From the NCBI GenBank assembly GCA_015039365.1, contig WION01000004.1, forward strand, positions 868,001 through 932,000: 64,000 nt of DNA. The letters run 5' to 3'. Position 1 is the first letter of the stretch. Each line of letters begins with the position of its first letter. A program made the translations under genes and the position numbers. The DNA comes from Amanita rubescens. Taxonomy: Eukaryota; Basidiomycota; Agaricomycetes; Agaricales; Amanitaceae. The notes under the pieces were generated by a model. It made no database searches. It saw nothing but the letters and a program-made list of their open reading frames with translations, and had not been told where the DNA came from. Shown here in pieces: positions 38,286 through 50,651 of this stretch.

Positions 38286-41200
38286 ATGTTCTTTACACCC
38301 GAATTATTGGCCCGCAGAGACAGTGGCTTTGGCCTTCTCTGGTAACAATATTCCGATGGCTGAATCGTGTGTTCTGACAATGATCAGGCTGGCAGCGACT
38401 CTTGGATCCAAGTCTACCTTCAAAAAGTTGCCCAAGCGATCTGTCCTAACTGCCGATATTGCACAATTATGCAATCTTATCATACAGCCAAACGAGCCCC
38501 TAGCTCTGAGGCTCTCGAGTAACTTAATGATCGGTGCTGCTCGGTGCGACCACTGTGATTCCATTACCTCCAATGCTAATTTGGAGAACAGCATCTACAA
38601 AGGTTTGAAAATTTGATCCTCTCTCCTCAACTAAGTATATATGCTATCCAGTAAAGCAAGAAATGTTTTTCTCTGACGTTAATACATGCGCCGCCTCTTT
38701 AAAAAAGACAGTTGATGAACTGCGCGCCCTCGGCGAGGCGCAATTGCAGATGGTTCAAGCTACGTTCCGGTAAGTCGTATCAGCTGCTTTGCCTTGCTTC
38801 GCGTATTAACCATCCATCTCAGACCGGGTGCAGTGACACTCGCACCAGACCCAAAAAATGCATTCATGATGGAGTTTGACATGTTGGTTGCAGTAGGTTC
38901 GTTCCCTAGTGCTCAGTAGCCCTGCCAACATTTGTGACAGGACTGGGATGAATACCTTGATCTTGATGGTAAGAATTCTCCAAAGATGAGTAATCTCAGG
39001 CTGAATTATCTCGGCAGGTTCATCGACCAAAGGAGCGCTGGCAGACGAGGACACCGACTACCGACCTGGTTCATCCAAAAGAGCCAAAATCAAAGATAGG
39101 GCTCGCCCAATGGCAGAAATCAGCAATGTCAGCGCTCATGCGCATACACTGGTGGAACATCATGATCATGTCCTCTCTGCCTCTTTCGACGTTTCGAAAG
39201 TTAATAATGTAGGCGATCAGATGGCTTCCGTTGACCCCGCCTCGACGCAAGAGGATTTCGGGTTCGCCGATTTTTTCCCTATGTCAGACGATCAATGTCT
39301 TGGAGATATTCTTGGAGACGAGCTGGCAAGAGAACTGGGCTGGGAGTCAGCTTTAAAGTAAGTGTAATCTGATTGTAACTTATCGATACATTTACTATCC
39401 CCCATTTTAGCGGCCAAATCAACGAAGTGAATTTAGACCCTGTCGTGGACGATAGGGAAGACGTACCCTGCCCAATGATATCCGATTTTGGGGACCATGA
39501 TCATCAACCTTCGGAAAAGGTATTGTCCCCTAGCCGCGAATGTCACGACGTAAGAAATCCATACAACGACGGACGTGCAGAGCTGATGTTCCACCAGGGG
39601 TTCCACCAGGGATTCGACGTTCCAAATGGTACGAAAGTTTTCCATCATCAACACCGTTACCTTAAAACTGGTACAGATGCTTTCGCCCTCGATTCTCCAG
39701 GGGTGAATTGCATGGAGACAAATCAAATCAACTTTGAGCCGCCCGCGCATGGCAGCATTGTCTCTTTCCAGGATCGCGCAGAGTCGCAACCTCTTCGACC
39801 CCTTGACGATATCACCAACAAATCTACAGCGGGCGCCGCTAGAACCTGCGTCCCTCGCCAACGTTTGAAACGCACCCGAATGTTCCTTGATGCCAGAACC
39901 GAATTGACAGACGATGAGCTCAAGGTATCGATTTTTATTATGTATTTGGCGACATGTTTTATCGTGAGCCAGATTGCTAGGGCTGAATACATCAAAGTTC
40001 AAATGGTTCAAAGACAAGAAAACGATGCAAAACGCTTAGAAAAAGAATACAGCAAAGTGCTTGAAACCAGGATATATGGAGCTCCTTTGAAGGGTGAGTT
40101 GACATAATATGGGCGCGACCACTGGATGCGATACCTCATGTCAGTTACTGCGCCTGCTCTGGTTGACTTTTGGAGAGCGAGCTTGAAGGCCCACTTTGAG
40201 GCCAAGACCGATGACGCCGTTACTCAAGCAGGTTGGTTCTTGGAACGGCGGTTCGAGCTTTCCTGAGGTTCCTTAGCTCTAGAGCGTCCCAGAAAGCGTA
40301 GGAAGGTCGCTGAAAAACCAAGGGCTCCGTCAGCGCGTGCCGATACGCCACCACCAATGATGCAAGGTTTTGACGACATGGATCCCATTAACGAGGGTAA
40401 TGTTTCGTCATCATGGCATTCATGTCGACTCACACCCATAAGGCGCTGCAGATGTCGTTGGTTTCGAAGCAGTGGAAACAGGGCTTTATCGCTCATCCGA
40501 GGTCATCAATGTCGAGCAGATTTACGGTTATTGACTGATTTTAGGCTTTAGGAACCGGGTCAAGGCCGTTACGCCTCTCGGCCACCTTCGGTGATTGGTA
40601 GCAACCTTGGTCTCAATGTTGGGCTGCATGAAAGTTTCTCCCAGTCTCAGAAAACCTTCCTGTTCCCTTGGGACAACGCGGGTCCTAGCTCGGCTACGGG
40701 AGCTGCACCATTTGGGCTTTCTAGCATTGACCAGGCTTTCGAAGGACAAGCAGATGTCCATTTGCGAGGAAGCTCTCGTAGCAGGAGAGGTGATTCACTC
40801 GCGCCTAGTCAGATCGGTAGCAACCTCGTTGCAGGTGAATTCTCGCCTGCGCCCGGTGGTCGAGGATCGCAAGGGCTAGCAGAAGACTACGAGTTCGACG
40901 GTAGCCATTCGCTTTTATGATATTATCTGCTATTCACAATATCCTAGTGAAATCGTCTGCTCGTAATTCGGTCGCCGTCGAGCGACGCCAGACCGAGATG
41001 AACGTACCTGCATTAGAAAGAAATTCCTTGAACTTCTTAGAGTAAGTGAGAACAGCTTTTCCATGAAGTTATCTCTGATTGGTTATTACACAGATACACG
41101 AAAATGCAATTCAATACATTACCAAACTCTGCCCAAGAATTGTCGTTTGACATAATAGCACCCAAACCAGGCAGCACTAGACATGTGGCGGCTGCGGCGT

Positions 41201-41338
41201 TCTATCATTGTTTAGGTGAGATTTTTATGCCTCATTAGTTCGCGGCTCACTTTCGGATCAGTCCTTGGGTCCAAAAATTTGCTTCACCTCAAGCAACAAG
41301 AACCTTATGGTCCGATCTCCATTACCATCGAAAAATGA
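38286..41338 (+). CDS. REC8: Rec8-type kleisin, cohesin subunit
   Basis: The cohesin ring-closing subunit; the sequence looks closer to meiotic Rec8 than to mitotic Rad21. The N-terminal domain MFFTPELLARRDSGFGLLWLAATLGSK (in two exons), KLPKRSVLTADIAQLCNLI and LALRLSSNLMIG binds Smc3. A long acidic middle follows. The C-terminal winged helix (YTKMQFNTLPNSAQELSF, HVAAAAFYHCLVLG) binds Smc1. About a dozen short introns all join in frame. An 11-nt exon at 38592-38602 is needed to give ARIYKVKQEMFF. Start and stop are clear and no frame break was found. Rec8 versus Rad21 is inferred from the C-terminus. Confidence 0.9.
38592..38602 (+). other. 11-nt micro-exon of REC8
   Basis: The bases CATCTACAAAG lie between aacag and gtttga. 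They supply RIYK between SNLMIGAA and VKQEMFF and keep the frame. Skipping them gives a stop soon after. Confidence 0.85.
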
Positions 41339-41445
41339 GGCTTAATGAAGAGCACTTGTTGAGCTTTATTTTGATCTTATTGTTCCGATTAGTATAGCAT
41401 CCCACTGCCAGTGATAATACGTTAGCGTTATCATTACACCACTTC

Positions 41446-42356
41446 ATGTCTTCCCCCGCTGTCCTAGCTGCCAAAGCAGTCCTTGCCACTATAGACTTGT
41501 CTCAATATGACGCTGAGCAGTCGCGCCTTATGGACGAGAGGTGTATACTTGTAGACGAGAATGACGAGGCAATAGGCGCCATGGATAAGAAGACATGCAT
41601 GTGCTCCTCTCTCACATAAGTTTAACCCGTTAATTACTGTGGTTTCGAATCTAGGTCATCTCATGGTGAACATAAATAAGGGATTGCTTCACAGAGCATT
41701 TTCGGCATTCGTATTTCGGCCCTCGGACGGTCGCCTCCTCCTTCAACAACGTGCAACAGAGAAAATCACATTTCCTGATTTGTGGACTAACACCTGTTGC
41801 TCACATCCATTGGATGATTTTGAGGCCGAGAAAGATGAAAAGGATCAACTTGGTGTCAGGATCGCAGCGTCGAGGAAACTGGAGCATGAATTAGGCATTC
41901 CACGAAATCAGACCCCGATCGATCGATTCCAGTATCTGACGCGTATTCATTACCTTGCACCGTCTAATGAGACGTGGGGTGAACATGAAGGTGATACCGA
42001 TATTCAATCAACGTCGTGGCTTCACTCATGGCTTATGGCAGTCGATTATATATTATTCCTAACGAATGATGTTGCCGTCAAGGCCAATCCAAACGAAGTT
42101 CGCGATTATAAGTATGTCAGCAAGGAAGAATTGAAACAGATGTTTGAAGATACCAGTAAATCTCCTGCTTCAAAATTCAACTAAATTATAATGTTGCCGT
42201 CTAGGTATAGGCTTTACCCCGTGGTTCAAACTCATCGCCAGAGATTACCTGTTTGGCTGGTGGGACGAGCTCCTCAAGAACCGGGATGCTAATGGCAAGG
42301 TTGTTGCAAAAAGCTTGGGTCATCTCGTAGATGACAGAGTGATTAAGATGGTATAA
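41446..42356 (+). CDS. IDI1: Isopentenyl-diphosphate delta-isomerase, type I
   Basis: Interconverts IPP and DMAPP in the mevalonate pathway, feeding sterols and terpenes. Motifs: CHLMVNINKGLLHRAFSAF, TNTCCSHPL with the catalytic Cys, and GEHE with the catalytic Glu, then VDYILF. The C-terminus is FTPWFKLIARDYLFGWWDELL. Three introns: 41597-41654 (GC-AG), 41991-42041 (51 nt, no stop in frame) and one ending at about 42205. The 51-nt intron would, if kept, add 17 residues right after the catalytic GEHE. Complete gene; no break found. Confidence 0.96.
41597..41654 (+). other. GC-AG intron in IDI1
   Basis: ACAT/gcatgt with acceptor ctag restores KKTCHLMVNINKG. The downstream GT in gcatgt gives a wrong phase. 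Confidence 0.85.
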
Positions 42357-42479
42357 TAGCCTAGTACCGTAATATCCTATTTACACGGAATCGATATGCC
42401 AATTCATGATCATGCAAAACGGGACATACGGGAGTAAGTGCATTAGGTGATAAGCAATGTCAACTAGGTCCATATATAT

Positions 42480-43838
42480 TCAATCGTGTGGCGAACGGCC
42501 CTTGAAAACGAGGACTTCTTGATGGGACATAAATGATGACAAAATGCCACTCCGGGCCAGGGGCACAGATGCGTAAAGAGTAAAGCCCATATCACTGAGG
42601 AGCTTGAAAATATGCATCATGTAAAATGAGGGTTCTACTATCGGTGCTGTTGGGGATTTCATCAGACAAGAACCAAGAACAAGTTTTGTCCCAGTTGACC
42701 AACCAGAATATCCCTTTTTCTTCAACTCAATGGCACGGATATTGTCCTCTTCGATTTCGTCTCGCGCAATCCGGTGCGGTAGAGCTTGCTTGAGGTACGC
42801 ACCCAGGGATAAGTCTATATGAGAAGGTGGGTTGATGAGGTTGAATTGCCGGCCACCTTTGGAAAAGAAAGCGAGGAAGAACTCAGAATCTGGATCCGTT
42901 GCCGTTGCCTCAAACACGAGACGAGGAAACTATGTCGCTCGTGAGCGTCATTCCGTGGAAGATTGGAACAATACTTACCTGGTCTCTCAAGTTAATGGCG
43001 GTGCGAAATATGTATCCCTGGTGGTGGACTGGTGTCAACTGGTGGAAAATCGGGAGGTTAATCGCTTACCCTTCTGGCAAAGAGTGTAAATAAGTCGAGA
43101 ATGATATTGCGTGCTCTTCCGGAAATTCAGCTGCTATATACCCATTGATGGGCGATCTTACTCTTTAACATGAGTTTTCATTCCCCAAGGCGCCTCTCGA
43201 AACCTTACTACCCAATCACCGACCCCGACAGCTTGATGGTCGGCTCCAGGCGGCCAAAGACGCTCCAATCTTTTCTCAAGCTCATCGACAGCAGGCTGGG
43301 GGATATTTTCAAAACGGATCTCGTTGCCGTTTCGAAACGAAATAAACATGTGTACTGGCATACGACCTGTCAGTACTAGCGTGGGCTGGAGATGGGATAA
43401 ACTCGCACCAGGAACAAAGTTATGATCTCTACCGGATGTAAGATCGGGTGCTTTGGGATTTGACTGTGTTCTCGTGCGGGTCAGTGCATTATGACTGGCG
43501 GAATTGGTTCGCTGCCTTGTAAGATTATTAGAATCGGTCGAGGGGCCAGGCTGGGGATTCGATGACTGTTTCAAAGCGGACCTCAGAGGGATCGTGTTGT
43601 TTCGCCTATGAGATCTGGGACGCTCAGTGGGGTGAGTGGCTGGGGTATTGGGATATGGAAGATATTGTTCATAGGGGACAGGTTGGGGTATGTGTGGTGG
43701 ATGAGCTGGCACCTGTTGATAGTATTGTTGATAACCATTGGGGAGAGAGTGCAACGCTGCAGGGTTATGTGGAGTCTGGGGGTAAGGCTGTGGGTAGTAG
43801 TTGTAGGTTGGGTATGACTGCATGTTGCACCGGTACAA
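42480..43838 (-). CDS. Conserved basidiomycete protein of unknown function
   Basis: I recall similar proteins in mushrooms but no function. The N-terminal third is Tyr/Pro/Gln-rich (YYPQPYPQTP), low complexity and probably disordered. A folded part follows (VHMFISFRNGNEIRFENI, LERLWPPGADH, VGDWVVRFREAPW). Three introns lead to AISFSTYLHSLPEG, PRLVFEATATDPDSEFFLAFF and an end reading FKLLSDMGFTLYASVPLAR then EVLVFKG. The start is the first Met at 43838; a Met five codons on is as likely. The joins are by frame and splice signals. Confidence 0.7.
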
Positions 43839-44032
43839 GGCTGATGCTGATTCCTTTTAGAGCTAAATACCTTGCGGCATGTGAACAACAATACAAGCCA
43901 AATGTAAGATCGGCACCTTCTCCGAGCGCTTGTAATGGCTAGGCGTCGTGGAAGTTCACTGTTGGCGCGTCAGTAGGCTCTCGCCGATCGTCGTCGCCCG
44001 ACGAGTTGCGCATGAATATTTTGAGCAGCCAC

Positions 44033-44038
44033 CACGTG
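44033..44038. promoter_or_regulatory. CACGTG motif upstream of MPC1
   Basis: E-box 51 bp upstream of the MPC1 start. Confidence 0.45.
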
Positions 44039-44088
44039 CTGCTCTATTTCGGGCCATCGGCTAACATTTGCCTTTCCCTTCTTCTTCC

Positions 44089-44702
44089 ATGGCATCGACG
44101 TTCTTTAACTGGTTACGCTCTCCAGCTGCGCGCACCTACTTCCTCAGTGAGATACTGATTCATCCTCTCACGTAAATGCTCATCTTGTTATCTTAGGCAC
44201 TCATTTCTGGGGGCCTGTTCGTCTTCCCATATTTATTTATGCACATCGAAATACTTATTTTGCCAGGTCGCCAACTGGGGTCTTCCCCTGGCTGCGATGT
44301 CAGATCTCGTCAGTAAAGATGAAGAAATGATTTCTGGGACAATGACCACGGCTCTAATGTGCTACTCGTGAGTTATGCTCTTGTTAATTTACTTAATTCT
44401 CTGACAATCATTTAGGTTCGTTTTTATGCGCTTTGGTCCGTACCTAATCATCGTTGCTTAGCGCTTGTACGCTGAATCACGTATAAAATCAGCATGGCGC
44501 GTGCAACCTAGGAATTACCTTCTCTTTGCGTGTCACTTTACGAACGCAACAGCGCAATCGTTGAACGACATCCGTTTCGTCAGATATTGGCATTTGGGAG
44601 GAAGAGAGAAAAAACTTGGGACTTCAGGAATCAGAAAAGCTCAAAGTTGCGGAGACTGTAGAGACTGTGAAGGCAGTGAAAGAGGACTCTGCAAAACAGT
44701 GA
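44089..44702 (+). CDS. MPC1: Mitochondrial pyruvate carrier subunit Mpc1
   Basis: Half of the heterodimer that imports pyruvate across the inner mitochondrial membrane. The exons give MASTFFNWLRSPAARTYFLS, THFWGP, VANWGLPLAAMSDL, SGTMTTALMCYS, FVFMRFAWRVQPRNYLL and CHFTNATAQ. Then comes YWHLGGREKKL. After that the frame breaks: within 44609-44620 (A6 then GGG) one base seems too many, and the other frame gives a short Lys/Glu/Val-rich tail with a stop at 44700-44702. The uncorrected frame runs on to 44929, into DNA antisense to the ligase, which looks non-coding. Stop is 71 bp from the convergent ligase stop. Confidence 0.92.
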
Positions 44703-44773
44703 CACGCAGCCCAACGCTTGCCCCTCGTTCAGTGTCTAATACCCAGACTACTAATACACATGCAAAGAAAATA

Positions 44774-47700
44774 TCACCAAAAGCCATCGTCTGCGTCACC
44801 ACTGCCCTTCTTCTTGCCGTTCCCCTGCGCAAGGACTTGTCTTTCGTACATCTCTGCGATCTGTTCCGGCCCAGTTGCATCATCAGCCGACTTGTCCTCG
44901 CGAAGCCGGATAAAACGAGGAAATCGTAGTGATATCCCCCTCTCGTCTACCTGTAGAGAAATAAGGGAAAGGCCAAATTTGAGCGGCAGGGACGTACGAG
45001 GCCTTGAGCTGCGGTATATATAGGGCTCAAACTGAGATCGGCTGTCAGGACCTCCCACACGACCTTTGGTTCAAACCAAACATCTGGCTTAGCGCCGCCG
45101 ACTATTATATCGCCTCGAACCTTCGTCATTTCGAGCGGTTTCAGGGTTCCATAGTGTGATTGTAAAGCCTCTTCGCTGAAGCCAGTGCCAATTTTGCAGA
45201 TGGTTTGATATGCTTCCGAATCGCTATCGTAGCAAGCGAGAAGGAAAGCCCCGTAGACGTTGGTTCGTTTTCCCTTCCCATAATAGCCGCCTACAACCAC
45301 AAGATCAAGCGAGTCTCCGACGCCTGCTAGGTAGTCTTTCTTCAACTGTAAGCAGATGTCAGGAGCAATGCCGACTGCTCTTGTGATGAAGTCACCTTGA
45401 GCCAGTTCACACTCCGTCTGCTTGGTTCATAATAGCTAGCGTCACTTTCAAGCATCTTCACCATGAGTCCTTCACACCCATCCTTTACACTTTCTTCCAA
45501 AAAGGATTGAATCTCGTCAACGGTCTCCCCGTCGGAGGCTTTCGCAAACTGGAATTCAAAAGGAACTGTATTAAAGTGTTCTTGTAGGAGTTGCCTGCGT
45601 TCTTGCAGCGTTTTTTGTAATAATGGCTGCAGAACGTGAGGAAAAACGAAGGTACACAAAGCTATGTACTTACCTCTCCGTTCAGGTACAGCAAGTCAAA
45701 GGCGAACAAACACACTCGACTTGGATATCTTCCACTTTTACATCTTTGCGCTTGCGTTTGCTCAGTTCCTGGAATGGCATCAACTTGGCAGTAGTACGGT
45801 CAATAGCAACGGCCTCTGCATCGAGAACAAATGTTTTCGTCGTCTCCTCGACAGCCTGCAATTGCACAGATAAGGGTTAATAAAGGGTTACAAGATACAC
45901 TACACACATTAGGTAGCTGTTCCATGAGATCAGGATATTTAACGCTCATGTCTTCTGAGTTTCGGCTAAATACTGCGATTTTGCCGTCTTCCATCTTATG
46001 GACCTATCTGACGTTTAAGTGCCATGGAAAATTCAATAGTTTGTTAATTACTTGAGCTCGTTCTCCATCGTACTTATATTCACATGTGAAACGCTTGCCC
46101 TCGAATCTGTCCAGTACTTCACCGATAGCCTTTGTCGGCTTCGCCAACATTGGTTTGAGAGGTACACCAGGGCGCAATTTGCATTTTTCACGTAAATTGT
46201 CCATACCAAATTCAAGTAATGCAGGTATAACTTCGTCATACGAAGGCAACTCGCTGATAGATCAATTAGTTGACTCTAGGCAGATTTCAGGTTAGGAATA
46301 ACCTATAGACTGGCTTTCATTGTACTCGCTGCCTGTTCGAGTTTAGGCGCGATTTTATCGTGGTTCCACTTTTTACTCGCTAAAATAAGTAAGAATGTGG
46401 TTGAAGATCGAACAAATTCATTATGTCCTAACCTTTTCGTGCCTCTGCCAGAATAGCTGCATGTGCGAGAGCTACAAGCACCGTTTGTTCCGCGTTTCCT
46501 ATCCGTAGCTTGCCCTCCAAACTCCGTATAATGTACTTGGCTTCGTAGTTCTGACAAGCAGCGAGCAGCTTCGTAATGATGGAAACTTTCTTTGCTTGGG
46601 ACTAAGGGTAATCTGATTAAGAAATAAGAACGCGGACAAAAGGCAAGCCTTACTGAGTGCCCAGAAGTCATGGCGATATCTTTCAAGTTCGTAAACACAT
46701 ACGATAAGGTAAGAGGCTTGGGTTTGAATAGTGTCTTCTGGCTGGCTTTGGAATTCTGAATCATGCAATTGTCTGAGGATATTCTTCTGATGCAGAGAAT
46801 ACTCACCATTGCAACCAAACCAAGATCACCTTCCTTCTTCAAGTCTGCTTTAATTAATGACAGGTTCCTACCAGTTGACTCTGCTATGGCTTTAATCAAC
46901 AGACTCTCTCCTATCCCAAGTTCTATTCCCACATAATCCGGGCATAGCTAACTCCAATGAGCATAAATCAGTATAATTAAATGCAGACGTACTCTATTGA
47001 TGCAGAGATACACAGCCTTGAAGCAATGATTTGTAGTCTCCCTTTGCGCTCCTTTGTATTACCAGAAGTAAGAATGATGTCAAGATAGCGGTTTTTTCAA
47101 GGCGTTTTGTAGTTGCCTCGATCAATGAGAAAGCATGAGCAAGGGCGGCATATGGGACACTAGATTAACGTTAATCCCATATACGCAGGTTCTGCATGTC
47201 ACACTTACGGCTCTCCAGGCTTCCATCCACCCGGAATGTCCACATCTTGCATTCTAGATATAGCCGCCTCCGCGCTACGTAGGATATTCATGCAGTAAGT
47301 GAAGGATAATCCATACCGCTCTGCTTACTTTTTAGAGGCAGCGGAAACCGCAAGCTCCTCCATCGCATCTTCAGCTTCCACTTCTTCGCCTTCAGCCTCG
47401 CTTGCTGAAGCGGCCTCTTCATCTGCTGCAGTCTCATCAGCCTTTTCTTTGCCTTTTAACTTTGCCGAGTCTGTGGCGCTTGTAGACTTGCCCGCTATGC
47501 TTTCTCAGAACTAAGCAGGAAAGGTTTGACAACTACCTACTTGTGCTGGTTGTTGCTGACGCCTCCTCCTCATCAGAATCTAGTATCCTCCGTTTTTTTG
47601 ACTTTGAAAGCTCTGGAAGACAAAGTATAAACAAGTGAAAAGGAAGAACCTGGATTGCCATTACCATCACGAGACATTGGCTCCTCCCGCCGTTTACTGC

Positions 47701-47888
47701 TTCCCACTAGGCATGTCAACATATTCTGTTTCCCGGATTCAATTATACCAACCTTCTGCACTATCCTCAGTTTCCATAGAGTCAGACTCTTTCTTCGCCG
47801 CGTCTTTAGGTCTGGTAGACTTTGGTCTCTTCCATAGTTCTGTGAGACTGGCTTGTTGAGGGGGGGCGGGCTTTACGGTTGGCGGCAT
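44774..47888 (-). CDS. LIG1: DNA ligase I, ATP-dependent
   Basis: Seals Okazaki fragments and repair nicks. The start at 47888 gives [28 protein letters not shown] resembles a PCNA-binding box. An acidic Ser-rich stretch follows, then the DNA-binding domain ([34 protein letters not shown]). The nucleotidyl-transfer domain has motif [11 protein letters not shown] (Lys is the AMP site), [19 protein letters not shown] and LKKDYLAG. The OB-fold motif VI is [15 protein letters not shown]. Three frame breaks: an extra base at 47016-47017 ([11 protein letters not shown]), an extra base near 46311 ([14 protein letters not shown]) and one missing base near 45715 ([13 protein letters not shown]). An essential gene is unlikely to be broken three times, so error is likely. 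Confidence 0.95.
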
Positions 47889-48183
47889 TGCAAAGAACTT
47901 TCCTAGGTTCTCCGTGAACTCTTGTGCGGCGTTAAGTGGTAAGGAGAGTACCTAGGGTTTGTTGGCGACCCATCCAAGAGCGTGTCAGAACGCGTGCGAT
48001 AAACATGGCTACACATCGCGTCGCGCGTCATCGTAATTGGTAATCTGCTAACCAATCGGCTTTCCGCGGCTTTTGCCGAAAGTCCTGTATAGTTTCTGTT
48101 GCGGTGGCTTCGGCCGAGTCCAAACAAGTCACAACAACCTCCGAAAGCCATTCGCGGTACTCAACGACCTCAACAACAACGCG

Positions 48184-48910
48184 ATGGCAGACGCACAGGT
48201 GCGCTAAACACAGCCAATCGATAGTTGGATCTGTTCCTAACCGCGGTACTAGATCGAGAAGGCATATCAAAAACAACACCTCTTCCAAAACGCCAAGGCC
48301 CGTGGTGCGTGCCGCGGATTAACATCCTTTGGAAGCATGCTGAATCCCGAATTTTGGCAGGTGGAAAGAAGATTGCAACAAAAGAGAAAAGATGGTTTAA
48401 GGATGTCGGGCTAGGCTTCAAAACACCTGCAGAAGCCATTAACGGAACATATATTGGTATGTGATAATGGAAAAAATCTGTGCGGTATGCTAATATTATA
48501 CAGACAAGAAGTGCCCATTCACTGGAGACGTTTCCATCCGTGGCCGCATTCTGACAGGCAAAGTCGTTTCAACAAAGATGACCCGCACGATTATCATTCG
48601 ACGAGACTATCTCCACTACATTCCCAAATACAGTAAGTGTGATGTACGGTTGGACAGAATGAGAGAAGCTGAGAAAGTTAGACCGGTACGAGAAAAGACA
48701 CAAGAACCTTGCTGCGCATGTTTCACCAGCGTTCCGAGTGGAAATAGGCGACACGGTGACTGTCGGTGAGTGTGATTTAAAAGTTGAGGACGAGGAGAGG
48801 AGTTGAGATATAACATAGGACAATGCCGGCCACTGTCAAAGACAGTAAGATTCAACGTGTTGCGAGTTGCGAAGAGCAAGGCATCAGCAAAGTCGTTTGG
48901 GAAGTTCTAA
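48184..48910 (+). CDS. RPS11: 40S ribosomal protein S11 (uS17)
   Basis: A small-subunit ribosomal protein. The spliced product reads [116 protein letters not shown] and SFGKF. Five introns, normal for a ribosomal protein gene, all in frame. The start is 295 bp from the divergent ligase start, so the two likely share a promoter region. Complete, unbroken. Confidence 0.97.
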
Positions 48911-49105
48911 GTTAGCCGTGTGTGTGTAGATAGTTGGTACAAATAAGAGTCAATAGTGTCGGCGTTGACGGTGCTGACGGCCCTGGGTCCATCCTGAGTT
49001 CCTCGCTCCCTTATATCCAAACTGGCCCCCACTTTCCTTTCCGTTTTCGCAAATTTAACAAAGTCTCGGTCCCATTCTCCTCAATCAAGGGGCTCAGACT
49101 CTTCC

Positions 49106-50651
49106 ATGGGCCAGCAGTCATCCAAGAAGAGTAGGAAGGCCACTAAAGAGAAGGACAAGGACGCTTCTTCCGATGGCTTTCCATTACATTCCTCCCCCGA
49201 CGAAAGCCCCGAGGCTGCTGCTCAACCTGCTCTCTCACGCTCCGACGACGTTTCCACCTCAATGACAAATGGTTCCGAATCATCCCTGAATGGCAATTCT
49301 GCTTCCAGTACGTTTCGCGTTTTAGTAAACTGACCTGGCTTGTTGTTTAACATTTCCTTTCCCTATAGCTTCAACGCCAACTCACGCACAACATTCACCT
49401 CCATCACCGCTCCCTTCTTCCCTTCCCCTTGACATCCCAACACCGACAATCCTTTCAAACTCCACTAGTCCCCCTCTCGCTTCTACATCAAGTAGTGGGC
49501 CACAAGGCGAATCACTAGCAAATGGTGCTTTCAAGGACAAGCTGAAACAGCTAGACATTGACGACATGATCCAACGACTGCTTGATGTTGGATACACCGG
49601 GAAAGTCAACAAGTCACTTTGCCTTAAGAACACCGAGATTACAGCCATCTGCCTAGCAGCACGCGATGTGTTTCTCGGTCAGCCTACGCTGGTCGAGCTG
49701 TCGCCACCCGTGAAGATCGTCGGTGACGTCCACGGACAGTATTCTGATCTCATACGTCTTTTCGAAATGTGTGGTTTTCCACCCTCTGCGAATTATCTTT
49801 TTCTCGGTGATTACGTTGACCGGGGTAAACAAAGTTTGGAGACTATTCTCCTCTTGCTATGTTACAAGATCAAGTATCCAGAAAATTTCTTCTTGCTCCG
49901 GGGCAACCATGAATGCGCTAACGTAACCAGAGGTAATGAAGCTTATTGCCGTCGCGCTTATCAGGCTCATTAGTCATTAATCAGTTTATGGTTTCTACGA
50001 CGAATGTAAACGACGATGTAATATCAAGGTCTGGAAGACGTTTATTGACGTATTCAATTGCCTTCCCATCGCAGCGGTTGTTGCATCCAAAATATTTTGC
50101 GTGCACGGGGGTCTTTCACCATCATTGCATTCAATGGACGACATAAAGCGCGTGCAGCGGCCCACCGATGTTCCGGATTACGGCTTGCTTAATGACTTAC
50201 TTTGGTCCGATCCATCGGATACTGCATTAGACTGGGAAGACAATGAACGAGGCGTAAGCTTTTGCTTTGGAAAGACCATCATCAATGAATTCTTGGTGCG
50301 GTATGACATGGACTTGATATGTCGAGCACATATGGTTGTAGAAGACGGGTACGAATTCTGGAATGACAGGACATTGGTTACTGTTTTCAGTGCACCAAAT
50401 TACTGCGGAGGTTAGTCCCTTTGGGTTATAATTTCTACTCGTTATTGATATCTTTTAGAATTCGACAACTATGGTGCTTGCATGAGGCTAGCGTTCACCT
50501 ATCTTATTACTGTTTTTTTTTTACTGACCGTTGCATTAGTGTTTCGGAAGACCTGCTATGTGCATTTGAGCTTCTCAAACCACTCGACGGTGCAGCTCTC
50601 CGCAAGGAAATGACAAAGGCCAAGCGGAAAAGGTCGGACTACCTCGCCTAG
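49106..50651 (+). CDS. PPZ-type Ser/Thr protein phosphatase
   Basis: A PP1-like phosphatase with a long N-terminal tail; the yeast PPZ enzymes act in salt tolerance and cation balance. The N-terminus MGQQSSKK is a myristoylation signal. A Ser-rich tail follows. The catalytic core has GDVHGQY, GDYVDRG, RGNHE, VHGGLSP and SAPNYCGEFDNYGA. The C-terminus is AFELLKPL then a basic end. The last intron has a GC donor (50487-50539). No break found. Confidence 0.95.
50487..50539 (+). other. GC-AG intron in PPZ gene with competing GT donor
   Basis: ATGAG/gctagc gives the conserved ACMSVSED. A GT donor six bases later (50493) is in phase and would give Met-Arg-Leu-Ala-Val instead. Conservation favours GC. 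Confidence 0.75.

Noticed and set aside
41991..42041. 17-residue insertion in IDI1 after GEHE
   Set aside because: Perfect GT-AG borders and an exact family sequence after removal show that it is an intron.
44617..44929. C-terminal extension of MPC1 in the uncorrected frame
   Set aside because: Non-conserved, Cys-rich and antisense to LIG1; a one-base correction gives a short natural tail and stop.
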